Assembly (NCBI GenBank): GCA_008330645.1
Contig: VLTN01000019.1
Coordinates: 310,001 to 374,000 of the forward strand
From: Cafeteria roenbergensis
Taxonomy: Eukaryota; Sar; Bigyra; Bicosoecida; Cafeteriaceae
Length of the DNA stretch: 64,000 nucleotides
Reading direction: 5' to 3'
Both the position numbers and the translations under genes were made by a program. Positions 53,422 through 63,908 of the stretch are shown here, piece after piece; position 1 is the stretch's first letter; each line of letters opens with the position of its first letter. The notes under the pieces were generated by a model that searched no databases, was not told the DNA's origin, and saw only the letters and a list, made by a program, of their open reading frames with translations.

Positions 53422-53861
53422 ATGGCAGCCGGTGTCGGAGAGTCGGACCTTCAGAGCATGATGGCGGCCGTGCAGCTCGAGCAGAGCGTGCGGTGAGCCC
53501 GGCCGCAGCCCGGCGCTACTCGTTTCGCCCTCGCGCTTGGGGCCGCCGCAGCGCCTCCCCGCCGCCGCTCGCAGCCGCCGCAGCTGCGACCGTGATGTGC
53601 GCATACTCGCGCCGCTTCTTGCGCAGGATGTACAACATGGTGACGGAGACCGCGTTCCGGCAGTGCGTGCACGGGTTCCGCACCAACGCGCTGACCAGCG
53701 AGGAGAAGACTTGCATCGGCCAGGCCACGACCAAGCTGCTGCGCCACACGGCCCGCATCAAGCAGCGCATCTCCGACATCCAGGACAAGGAGCAGGAGCG
53801 CATCAAGCAGAGCGTCAAGGACGCGGTGGCCGTCAAGGAGACCGGGCTGCCCTCCGTCTAG
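53422..53861 (+). CDS. Small Tim chaperone (Tim9/10-like) lacking the outer cysteine pair
   Basis: Exons 53422-53492 and 53627-53861 (CG|G codon) give 101 residues. Small Tims form hexamers in the mitochondrial intermembrane space and carry hydrophobic proteins to the inner or outer membrane. Each normally has two CX3C motifs in a helical hairpin. Here the first reads A33-FRQ-C37 and the second C53-IGQ-A57, with a 15-residue gap as in Tim9. So the outer pair is replaced by Ala at both ends, while the inner pair is kept. The core RMYNMVTETAFRQCVHGF and LTSEEKTC otherwise fits Tim9/Tim10. The C-terminal helix (QDKEQERIKQSVKD) extends beyond the usual length. Assignment is by pattern; the change in cysteines lowers certainty. 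Confidence 0.7.
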
Positions 53862-54061
53862 GCAAAGGCCGCGGCGACGGGCCGCTGCCCTGGCCCAGGG
53901 CAGCCCTGCGTGTGTCTAACAGTGCGTGCGTTCCTGAGTGTTGCGGGCCGCGGTGTTGCGCGTAGCGCCGGCAATGCACGGCCGAGCCTCTTGCAGGCGC
54001 CCGCTCACGCTGTCCTGGCCCGCCGCCGCCCAACCAACAGCCACCACAGTCCCCAGGGACC

Positions 54062-56505
54062 TTAGTCCACCACAATCCAGCTCTCGCCCCCCAGCGAGTC
54101 GGAGTCCGACGCGCCAGACCCCCGCGAGTCCGCGGACGACTGCGACTCCCCCTCGCTCGACTCGGAGTGGCCGCCGCCGCGCCGCGCCGCGCCCCGCCTC
54201 CGCTTGGCAGGGCGGGGCGACGACTGCTCCTCGTCTTCCCGTGGGTCCCACGCGTCCGGGTCGGAGGCCGTGGAGTGCTGCCGCCGGGCCCCGGCCGGGG
54301 CGCCCACGGCTTGCAGGCGCAGCGGCCGGACCACGCCGCGGCCCCCCTGCTGCCGCCGCTCCAGCGCCCCTGCCGCCTGAGGGAGGGTCAGTGTGGTCCC
54401 GGGGCTGCGCAGGTCGATTTCCATCTGACCCGGAGCGCACCTGCCGCGCTTGGGAGCTCTGCCAGCGGGGGCGTCGGGCAGCGCAGTCCGCCCGCCATGC
54501 TCACCGCCCCGGGCAGGCTCGCCACTCGCGCCAGCGCCTGCCTTGCCGCCGCCGTCACCCGCCGCCGAAGCCCCTCCTTCGCGGCCGCGGTTCGCGTGAT
54601 CATCCTCCCCCCCCCCCCCTCCTCCTCCTCCTCCTCCTGGCTGGACCACTCTTCTCGAAGGCGCGCCCTGACGCCGCGAGGAGCGTCTGCCCGGTACGGC
54701 ACCGCGGCCAGCGCTGCGCGGCGCGCAGCGGCGGCCGCAGCCGCGTTGTCCAAGGCGGCCACGCTGGCGTGCTTGCCCCTCGCGCTGGGCAGCGGCAAGC
54801 AGGACAACAGGCCCGCGCCGTCGGAACGCGGCATCGCCCCGGGGACCTCCCACCATTGCCTTGAGGTGCCTGGCTGCACTCCGGCGGCAGCGCTGGTGGG
54901 CGCCCGGCCCGCGCTGCCCAGCCCTCTGGGCGCGGTTGCGGCCGGCCAGGCCCCGTCTGCGCGCGCGGCGGTCGCCGCGGCCCCCGCCGCTCCGCCGCCC
55001 GCCCTCGCGCTGCCGGCCGCGAGCCAGCTCGGCCCCGCCGACGTCCCCGCTCGCTGGGGGTCGGACCCTGCTCCCAGAGCGGTCAGTCCGCCCGGAGTCA
55101 CCGGCTCGGGCGGCTCCGTTGCGGCGGTGAAGCGCTTGCCAGGCGCACACACGTCGCAGGTCCCCCTGCAGGCCCCCGCGGACCCCCTCTGCCCAAAGTA
55201 CTCGAGGAGGACGCTGCGGCGGCACCGGTCCTTGCCCTCGGCGTAGGCCTGCATCTGCTCCAGCTTGGACCTGTCCTCGTCCACGGCAGGCCCGGACCTG
55301 CCCCGGCGCGCGCCTTTGCCGCCCCTGGAGCTGAGCGTGATCAGTCGCTTGGACCGGGTGACGTCCTTCCTTGAGTAGAGCAGAACGCACTGCGCCGCCC
55401 TGCCGTCGCGCCCCGCGCGGCCGCTCTCCTGGTAGTATCCCTCGAGCGACTTGGCCATGGTGAAGTGCACGACGAAGCGCACGCGGGGGCAGTCGATTCC
55501 CATCCCATAGGCGATGGTGGCCACGACCACGCGCACGGCGCCGCCCTGCCACAGCCGTTGCACGGTCTGCTTCTGGAGCGGGGTCATGCCGGCGTGGTAC
55601 TGGTCCGCGCTGACCCCGCCCCGCTTGAGGAAGGAGGCCACCTCCTCGGTCTCGTCCCGGCTGAGGCAGTACACGATGCCGATGTCCGTGGGCCGCCGCT
55701 CCCTCGTGACCAGGTCCAGCACGGCCTGCAGGGCCGCGGCTTTGCCGTCCGGCTTGGGCCTCACCTCGTACCGCAAGTTCGGCCTGTTGAAGTCGTTCAC
55801 CACCACGGCGGTGTCGGCCCGCATCGCCAGGCTGGACTTGATGTCCTCGACCACGCGTGGCGTCGCCGTCGCCGTCAGGGCCATCACGGGCGCCCCTGGG
55901 AACCGCGACCGAAGGCTCCCCAGCTGCCGGTACGCTGGGCGGAAGTCGTGGCCCCACTGAGAGACGCAGTGGCACTCATCCACCACAATCCTGGCCAACA
56001 GCCCGCCCGCGTGCAGCTTCCGCAGCACCGCGTCGAGGCCGGCGGACGCCCCGCACAGCCGCTCGGGGGTCACGAACAGCACCTTGCAGTCGCAAAACGG
56101 CGCCGGGCCGTCAGCCGCGCCGCCGGGCACGCCGCCGGGCACACGCTCCATCGCAGCGTCCGCTGAGCGGTGCAGGTCGAAGAGCAAGGCCCTGCAGTCG
56201 GCCTCCGTCTGCTCCGAGCTCAGGTAGGCTGCGGGGATGCCCCCGCACACGCTTGCCGTTCCCCTCACCAGGTGCACGACCTGGTCCTGGATCAGCGACA
56301 GGAGCGGCGAGACGACAATCGTGACTCCTGGGCTCATGCAGGCCGTCAGCCCGAAGCACAGGCTCTTTCCGGCTCCTGTGGGCATCAGTGCCAGCACGTC
56401 CCGCCCGGCCAGGGCGGCTCGCACGGCCTGCTCCTGCCCCGGGCGGAACCCGCTGAAGCCGAACAGCCGCTTCAGCGCGTAGTGGACGTCGTCATCAGAC
56501 GACAT
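54062..56505 (-). CDS. RecQ-family DNA helicase
   Basis: Exons 54505-56505 and 54062-54424 (80-base intron) give 787 residues. RecQ helicases unwind DNA 3' to 5' and act in recombination and fork repair in the nucleus. Seen: FSGFRPGQEQAV (motif 0, Q24), Walker A MPTGAGKSL with K47, VDECHCVSQWGHDFR (DEAH-like box with the aromatic loop), ALTATATPRV, DFNRPNLRYEV, ATIAYGMGIDCPRV and YYQESGRAGRDG. The zinc-binding subdomain follows (CRRSVLLEYFGQ, CRGTCDVC). I see no clear RQC winged helix or HRDC domain; instead the last 250 residues are low-complexity, ending with an acidic Ser-rich tail (ASDSDSLGGESWIVVD). The size suggests a RecQ5- or RecQ1-like enzyme, not BLM or WRN. The upstream in-frame GTG at 56643 was rejected. 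Confidence 0.92.
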
Positions 56506-56742
56506 CCGCAGCGGCGCCCTGCGGAGGGCCCAGGCAGCTGCGCCGCGAGGAACTGCGGGGCGCTCTGACCCGGCGGCCGCCTCCACAGGCGCGGACGGTG
56601 CGAGCGCGTTCGAAACAACACATTGCTGCAGAGCCGGTCGCACAAAGCTTTGGCCGACGACGAAGGCTTGGAGGTCGCAGGCGCGACGGGTCTCCCCCGC
56701 ACCGCGGCACTCCGGGGCTCAGCGGCCGGCTGCGTGGCAGCC
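56506..56742. promoter_or_regulatory. Divergent promoter, RecQ and sugar-nucleotide transporter
   Basis: These 237 bases separate two start codons. The plus-strand frame is open upstream of 56743 but has no ATG there. A short AT-richer stretch at 56610-56625 is the only visible feature. Confidence 0.35.
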
Positions 56743-58096
56743 ATGTTCGCCAAGATGTCGCCGGAGACGTGGAAGGGCCTGATGATCTGCGTCATGTACG
56801 CTGCATGCTCGACGTTTCTGTCCATGATGTACAAGGCTATCCTCTCGGTGTGGGACTTCCAGTGCTCGTTCATTCTGCTTGCGTGCCAGGTGTCGGCCGG
56901 GCTCGGGTTCTGTCTGGTCGCTATGCAGGTTGCCCCGGGCTCCCCGCTGCTGCAGCTCAAGCCCTTCAAGACGGAAACCTTCTTGGCGTGAGCTGCAAAA
57001 CCAACAAACGTGTTGCCGAGCCGCATTTCCGCGAAGTCGGCCCGCCGCCCCTCTGCCCCAGGCCCGCCAATCCGGGCTGGGAGCCCGATGCAGCTCGACG
57101 GGGCGCTCGTGCTTGTCCGGGCGTCCCCGTGTCGGCTCGCTGCCGGCCAAGGCCAGGCCCGGCCGCGCAACGCTTTGTGCCGGTGGCTCGCTGAGGCCGC
57201 CTGCTCGCGCCAGGCCCTTGCGACTGCGGCCCGCAACGGCCACCGCGAGTTCTGCTGTCCCGCGGGAGCCCCTCCGTCATAACCGCAGGTCGCTTCCTCT
57301 CGGTCTGCTGTACGTGGCGAACCTGGCGGTTGGCTGGTGGGGCTTGGCGCTGGTGGACGTGCCCATGTTCCTGGCGATCCGGCGCACCACCACGGTTATG
57401 ACGATGGTCATTGAGTTCTTCATGATTGGCACGGCGCCCTCTGTCTTTGTCCGGCTCGCGGTGGGCGTCATGATGCTCGGCACCATCGTGGCGGGCTGGG
57501 AATCGTTCAACGACGACTTCCGCGGCTACATGTTCACGCTGCTCAACAACCTCATCACGGCCGTGCAGCTCAACTTCGCCAAGAAGTTCCGCAACGAGCA
57601 CGACGTCCAGGGCTTCGGCCTCGTCTTCTACAACGGCCTGACCGCCCTGCCCGTCTCCCTCGTGCTGGCAGGCGTCCTCGGGGAGTTCGAAGTGGCAGCA
57701 AACTTCGAGCACCTCACTCACCCCGGATTCATCGCCGCAGTCCTCATCGCCAGCGTGTCGGGCGCCTTCATGACCTACGTCGTCCTCCTGTGCGCAACGG
57801 TCAACTCACCCACCGCCACCTCCGTCACCGGCAACATCAAGGACATCGTGACCACCTTCATCGGCGCATCGCTCTTCGAGGGCTTCGAGCCCACGCTGGC
57901 CAAAGTGTTGGGCCTCGGCATCAGCTTCGTGGGCGGCGGCTGGTTCAGCTACCTCAAGCTCGAGGAGTCGGGCGCGCTCGCCAAGCCCGCGGAGCCGGTC
58001 AAGGCCACCATCGTTGCCGGCCCGATCGAGGAGGACGCCTTCGAGGAGAGCGCCGTGGACTCTGGCGACGAGGGCCGGCCTCTTGCGCGCGTGTAA
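56743..58096 (+). CDS. SLC35D-like nucleotide-sugar transporter
   Basis: Exons 56743-56987 and 57289-58096 (301-base intron, GC|G codon) give 350 residues. The family exchanges nucleotide sugars such as GDP-mannose, UDP-GlcNAc or UDP-xylose for the nucleotide monophosphate across the Golgi or ER membrane. About ten hydrophobic helices are visible. Family landmarks: LLYVANLAVGWWGLAL, VPMFLAIRRTTTVMTMVIEF (the RR-TTV-T core), GWESFNDDFRGYMFTLLNN, VYN-type motif FGLVFYNGLTALP, and NSPTATSVTGNIKDIVTTFIG near the end. The C-terminal tail is acidic with EEDAFEESAVD. The substrate cannot be fixed from sequence; SLC35D and plant GONST-like members are the closest by memory. Confidence 0.9.
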
Positions 58097-58434
58097 GCCG
58101 GTGCAGCGCGCAACCGGGCTGGTCACGACGGCTCACATGGCGACGCTGTTGGACGGGCCGCCAGCACAGCGAGTCGCCGGCTGGGTTTGGCTGGGTGAGC
58201 GCGCCGGGCTCGCAAGGCTGCTGCACGCGGGCGCTCTCTGCCTTGGCAAGCATGGCGCACAGTCGCTCCTACTGCCAGCCGCCTCGGCTCCCAGGAGGCT
58301 GGCCCTGCCCGCGTGGCCGAGCTTGTCGCTGCGAATACTCATCTGAGTTGACCAAAGATATTTGGCTCCCGCAGCCAAACTCAGCTCAAGCCAGTCACAG
58401 TCCCAAGCACGCGCTGCCACCACTCGCGTGCGCC
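58097..58434. promoter_or_regulatory. Intergenic, transporter to glutaminyl cyclase, with an AT-rich palindrome
   Basis: These 338 bases lie between two plus-strand genes. An inverted repeat CCAAAGATATTTGG (58352-58365) lies about 70 bases before the next ATG and is the most AT-rich patch nearby. It may be a core promoter or a MADS/CArG-like site. Nothing else is recognised. Confidence 0.35.
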
Positions 58435-59691
58435 ATGGCACGCCGCAAACGGGGAGCGCGGTCCAGGGAGGGCGCCACCCCGCGCGGCGACCGAGTTGCC
58501 TCGGCCAGCGGGGCTCCCAAGGGGCAGGACGGCCCCGCGCAGCCCTCAGCCACAGCGCAGGCATCGGCGGAGCATTCCGCCCCGCCCGCAGTGGGCCCGA
58601 GGATCCTGGCCGCGGCCATCGTCGTTGTTATCGCGGTTGCCATCGCGCTGCTGGCCACGTGGGCCCCGTCGCAAACGGCCGGGGAGCAGACGCCGGCTGC
58701 TGCGCCATCCGCCTCAGTGGTCGATTCGGCGCCACTGCCCTCTCCCAGTGCCGTCGCCCCCCCCGGAAACGCATCGCTATCGCTGCGGGAGCAGCTTCAG
58801 TACCGCGGGCACGAGCTTACGGGCGAATACAGCATCGTGCGCTCCTTTCCACACGACTCGAACGCCTTCACGTGAGCATGGCCGCAACCGGCTCCGCGTT
58901 GCCTTGGAGGGGGCTCCGGGGAACTGCGTCGCCCGCACGCCAGGGCCAATCCCGCACGCATGTTGCGCACCTGGCCCCCCGCTGCGCGTGCCCGCAGGCA
59001 GGGCCTTGCAATGTTCGAGGGAAGGCTGTTCGAGTCCACGGGGCTGTACGGGCACTCCTCTGTCAGGGAACTCGACCCACAGACAGGCGCAGTGCTGCGC
59101 AGCATCCGCATGAGCGACGCGGTGTTCGGCGAGGGCATGGCGGTGATGGAACAGGGGCTGGCCAAGGTCCTGACTTGGCGGGCGCGTCAGGCGTTCGAAT
59201 ACAACGTCAGCACCATGCGCCCAGTCAGCCAGCAGTCGTTCCAGTCGGAGAGCGGGGAAGGCTGGGGCCTCGCGTACGATGGAGACGACCTCTTGCTCAC
59301 CGACGGGAGCGACAGGCTGCAACGGGTCGACAGGCGAACGATGCGGCCCATCACCAGCACGCTCGTGCACGGCAGCTCGGGGCGAGTGCGGCTGCTCAAC
59401 GAGGCAGAGTGGGTGTTGGGGGAGGTCTTGGCCAATGTGTGGTTTGAGGACTACATTGTTCGCATCGACCCCGGCACGGGGCGGGTCCTTGGGACGCTGG
59501 ACATGACCAGGGTGGGCATTCCTGCTCGGCGCGCCGACGGGAACAACGTGCTCAACGGCATCGCCTGCGACCCTGCCACGTTCGCCGACGATGGCGGCGT
59601 GAGGTGCTTCGTGACGGGCAAGCAGTGGGACCGCATGCACGAGGTTCGGCTCCTCACCCAGCCGCGAGCGGCCGGCGGCGCGTCGCTCTGA
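58435..59691 (+). CDS. Glutaminyl-peptide cyclotransferase (plant/bacterial type), membrane-anchored
   Basis: Exons 58435-58871 and 58998-59691 (126-base intron, AC|G codon) give 376 residues. The enzyme turns N-terminal glutamine into pyroglutamate in the secretory pathway; this beta-propeller type is unrelated to the animal zinc enzyme. Residues about 54-77 (ILAAAIVVVIAVAIALLATW) form a signal anchor, so the catalytic part faces the ER/Golgi lumen or cell surface. Propeller landmarks: HDSNAFT-QGLAMFEGRLFES, TGLYGHSSVRE, GEGMAVMEQGLAKVLTW, GEGWGLAYDGDDLLLTDGS, LNEAEWVLGEVLANVW, DYIVRIDPGTGRVLG and VLNGIACDP. The splice joins two frames exactly at FTQGL, a conserved family site. An N-terminal Arg/Lys-rich cytosolic stub precedes the anchor. 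Confidence 0.93.
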
Positions 59692-59934
59692 TGCGCCGCC
59701 GCCGACTTTGCACAGCTGGCCCCTCGCTGGGCTAGTGTCGCGTGCGTGACGCGCCCCGCCGCCCTCACAGATGCGGCATATTGCACTGTGAGTCAGGGCC
59801 GTGCCGCATGGGAACGGTCTCGGGGGCCTGCCGCTGCGCTTGGGCGTCTGCGCACTCTCGCACATGCGAAAGCAACACGCATGGCTTCGCGGCGGCAGCC
59901 TGGCAGCAATCCAACGCCCGCGCGTCGTCGGATC

Positions 59935-62900
59935 CTACACAACTGACTTGTATCCCAACGCTGGCCGGGGCCGAGCCAGCAACGCCAGAGCGCGCTCCTT
60001 GGGGTCGAACACGTAGCGGCCCTCGGCCTGCGAGTGCTCCTGCACGAAGCCTCCCAGGAACTCCCACCGGGGAACAAACTGCCAGTCGGGCACCTCATTC
60101 AGCAAGCCCTGCAGCGAGATGGACCGGTACGGGGGACCGGCTGCGCTGGGCAGCTCCCACACGCCCCCAACGTTGGACAGGAGCACCTTGGACATGCACA
60201 GCACGCCAGCGCCGGGCGCGCGCGTGGTGTACGTCACGGCCACGCTGCACGGCGAGCTTGACGACAGTCGCACCACGAAGGCGCCCTCCACTCCGAGCCT
60301 CAGGGCGTCAACAAGCATGGCCTCGGCGCTAGCTGAATCCAGAAACGGGTGGAACGGCGCCGCCTCGCTGAGCGCCCACAAGCCGTCCGCGCCCTCGAGG
60401 ATGCGCATCGCGTCCGCGAGCCACGGCCACAGCACGCAGCTCCACTGCGCGAAGGACACCATCTGCGAGGCCCCCAGGGGCTGGCCGCCACGGGCCAGCA
60501 CGTCCATGAGGAACTCCGCGTCGCCCTCCGTGAAGTCACGCGCCGCGAGCCCCTGTGGCGCGCTGGTGCCCAGCTGGTCGCGGATGCTGCACAGCACCTT
60601 GTCCCAGCTGCAGGGGCGCGAGACGCAGTCCACTGCCGCAGGGTCCACCTCGTCCTGCAGCCGCATCGCGATCCAGTGGCGCGCGCCCAACCAATCCAAG
60701 CCGTGTCCCGGCCCCAGCAGCTGCCCCGCCCGCCTCAGCAGGCCGGCTTCTGTCCAGTCCTGGCCGATAGGACCGGCTGGTGCAGCCGCCGATGCCGCTG
60801 CTGCAGCAACTGCTGCGCCTGCGGCCACCGCCGCCGGCTCTAGGGGGACGTGCGCCCGTGATGCCGCTGCCTCAGAGTCCACGTCCGTGGACGGGTCCTG
60901 CTCCACCCCGCTGTGGCGATCGCCGAACACTTCGCTGGCGATGGACTGATCGGCCGGAGGGCCGAACGCCGCGGCGACGCGCCGCTGCTGCGAGTCAGTC
61001 GGAGAGAGGGGGTGGAAGCCGCTCTGCGCGCCGGAACCGCTGCCTCTGGCGTCCCAGGGCAGCGTGCTCGAAGCGTCGCCTCCGTCGTGCGGCGTCGGCC
61101 TCGCGTCCTCCTTGCGGGGGGTCTTGAAGCCCTCCAGGTCAAAGCTGGGCTGCCTGGGCCCGAAGAACGGGTCACTGTCGGCAGAGCCCGTGGCTCGCAG
61201 GTACGGGCCGCTCTTGATGCCGTGGCCGGCCTCTCCGTCCGAGCCGGTCGAGTCGCAATCGCTGACGTCGAACATTTCAGCGGCGAGCCCCACGGGTCTG
61301 AGCGGGGTTCCACTTGCAGTGGCACCAAGGGCTGGCGCGAAGGCTCCGCCAATGGCAACATCCATATCCATGGCCATGGAGACAGTCTTGCGAACCGCCT
61401 CGGGCGACATGGCCTCGAGCACGGCCCCCAGCGTGCGCTGAGGTGCCCTGGCAAGCAACTGGGCAAGGCGGACAAGCGCTCCGGGGGCCCCGTTGCAGGC
61501 CCTCACGGGAGCCACGTACTTCGCCACGGCCTTTCCAAGATGGCACGATTCTGCCTTGTACTGGGCGGTCAGCAGCCCGAGGTCGCTCGTGTGGGTGTGA
61601 TGAAACGGGAGCCAGTGGACGAACAGCATCCCAGAGTCGGCGGGTGACAGCGGCGAAACGTGCAGCACGCTCTCCGACCCGCCGCCCTCAATGCGGGGGG
61701 CGAGGGGCCGGCCGCTGGTGGTGTAGAGCACGCGCGGGCTGCCCCCGCTGCTGAGAAGCGCGCCAATGAGGCTGCGAGCGTCCGTATCCGTGCCGGGCTG
61801 GGCCTGCGCGTGGGAGCGCTGCCGCTCCACCGGCTGCGTCGAGGCACGGGCCATGCGGCTCACCGGGGCGCGGAGCTCGGACTCCGCGCGCTCGGAAGAG
61901 GCGCGAGTGCCTTCCCCAAGCGGCAGGAGGCAGCTCGCGGACACAGTCCTGCCGTGCTGCAGGTTGCCGCGAACAGCCATGGGCGTGCCTGCCAAGCCGG
62001 CGCGAGCGGGCGGGTGGCTTCGGCAGTGGCCGGCGTACGCAGGGCTCTCGGAGGGGTCGTCGCCGAGGTCGGGCCCGCCCTGGCTGCCTTCCGGGTCGCT
62101 CGCCACCGAGCCGACGCTCCTGCTATCCTGCAGCGGGGCCTGGGGCCGCCCACTGCGCGCCGCCGCGTTGCTCGCGCGGCCCGGCGGCGACAGCGCGTCA
62201 GGCCCCTCGGCCTGGGGGTCGAGCTGGCCTGGGCTGCCGCTTCGCGAGGAGGCTGGCCCCGTCGTGCGCGCAGTCGGGGTGGCGCTTGTCGCCCCTCCGG
62301 CTGTGCCTGCTGCCTCGGCTCCCGGGGCGGCAGGGCCCCCGTCATCGCCGTCGTCATCGTCTTCCTCCTCTGGCCGGCCCGTGCGCGCCACCACTGCGTG
62401 CGCCTCCGGGTCTTGGGCCATGACTGGCGGGCCGACGGCGCGCGCAGGAGCCGCTGCCACATCTCCAAACGCTGCCTGCGGCGAGGCGAGGGACCGCGCC
62501 CTGGCCCTCACCCCCGCGCCGTCGCCAGCGCTCCGCCAGTCATCGATCCGCCCGCTCGCTCCGGGCGTCTGCACGTCAAGCGCCCCCTCTCCCTGCCAGG
62601 ACTTCCGCGCCGCGCCCCCTCCGCCCACAGAGCCCCCGACAGAGGGGTCCCCGGAGGGGGGGCGGGCGCCGATGCTGCGGCGCCCCCCCACCTCCGTCGC
62701 GTGCGGGAGCGAGTCCAGGCCGTCGAACACGATGAGCGCGCGGGGGAAGCAGCGCCGGATGGCGCGCACAGCGTCGGCCTCGGTCTTGACCGCGTGCTTG
62801 GCGAGGCTGGCCGCGAGCCGCGTTCCCGCTGCCGCTCGCCTTGCTGCGCGCATAAGCAGCTCCCACACGGGCCGGGCAGGAGCGGGGGAAAGATCGTCGG

Positions 62901-63908
62901 CATCCAACCCGCAGCCGGGCTCGTCTGCGTCCTCCGCGGCAGCCTTTGCTGCCGCTGCCGCCAGGCCAGTCGGCCGCGCGGCGCTCGCAGCGCTGCCCTC
63001 GGGCGAGGGCCCGGAATCCAGATCCTCCTGCCCTGGGCTGGCCCGGAGGCCAGTGTCTGCGTCGACAGCAGGCCGGCCCCAGGCCCCGCTGGCGCCCCAT
63101 CCAGCGTGGGCGGGGTCTCGCATGCGGCGCCTTGCAGCGCGCACGTGCTTGCGCAGGTCCACGAACAGCACGCCTCCCGGGAAGATTCGCCTCCGGTGCG
63201 CGAAGCGGCAGGCCGCGGAAGCGACTGTGGAAAGGCCAAGGCCGCGCCGCTCGTCCTCCGCCCGCAGGCAGACACAGGAGGCGCTGGCAAGGGCGGACAG
63301 GGTGTTGTGGACGATGACGTTGCGACCAAAGACGGAGCGGGGCGGCGCGGGGAAGTAGCTTAGCGGAGGCGGCGGCGTCTCGTCGACCCACGCCCCGTCG
63401 GCCGTGTCTCCAAACACTGCCACCTTGTGCGCTGTGGTCCGCCCGCTGATGAGGGCGTCCACCGTGGTCGGGTCCGTGCCGCGCCCCAGCAGGACGAAGG
63501 GGCACTCTCGCGTCTCCAGCCGGGTCGTGCTGAGCGCGCGGTCGAAGGACGCGAGCACCGTCAGGCGGTTCTGCAAGAGGCAGCTGTAGAAGACGCTGGC
63601 GAAGGACCGAACGGTTTGGTCGCTCACTGCCTTGGTGGTTCCGACCACATGCGGCACGCCAGCGATGGCGAAGGCCTCCGCCGCCTTGTTGGAGTGGCAC
63701 GCGGCCGCGAACACGAGCTGCAAGCCGTTCAACGCGCTGTGGCGGAGCGGCGAGGGGCGCCCTGCCGCCGCGAGCGACGCAGCTGAGGGCGCTGGCGCGA
63801 CGGCGACGGGAGTGCTGGGTGGGGGCGTGACTTGGCACTGGAGCAACTGCGAGAGGTGCGACGAGGGGGTCTCCTGTGTGCCCCCGGCGCTCGTCTCCAG
63901 CATGAGGT
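59935..63908 (-). CDS. CHAT - NB-ARC-like STAND ATPase - SH2 protein (5' end off-window)
   Basis: One open frame of 1,322 residues from the ATG at 63903; the exon probably starts at 63908 after a GCAG acceptor, with earlier exons off-window. Residue numbers use that ATG. C-terminal half of a caspase-like CHAT domain: LQLVFAAACHSN (C69), AGVPHVVGTTKAVSDQ and FASVFYSCLL (to about 125); its His half is expected upstream. NB-ARC-like STAND core: FGRNVIVHNTLSALA (192-206), a degenerate P-loop RRGLGLST (219-226) with no Lys, FPGGVLFVDLR (241-251), Walker B ALIVFDGLD with D394, sensor-like VLYTTSGRPLA (about 725), LSPADSGMLF and NGAPGAL (about 803). A disordered insertion of about 320 residues splits it. 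C-terminal SH2 at about 1186-1275 with GAFVVRLSSSS (R1212), preceded by a STAT-like Trp-rich linker (about 1140-1185). The end GYKSVV could be a phosphotyrosine or PDZ ligand. Function is inferred. Confidence 0.72.
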
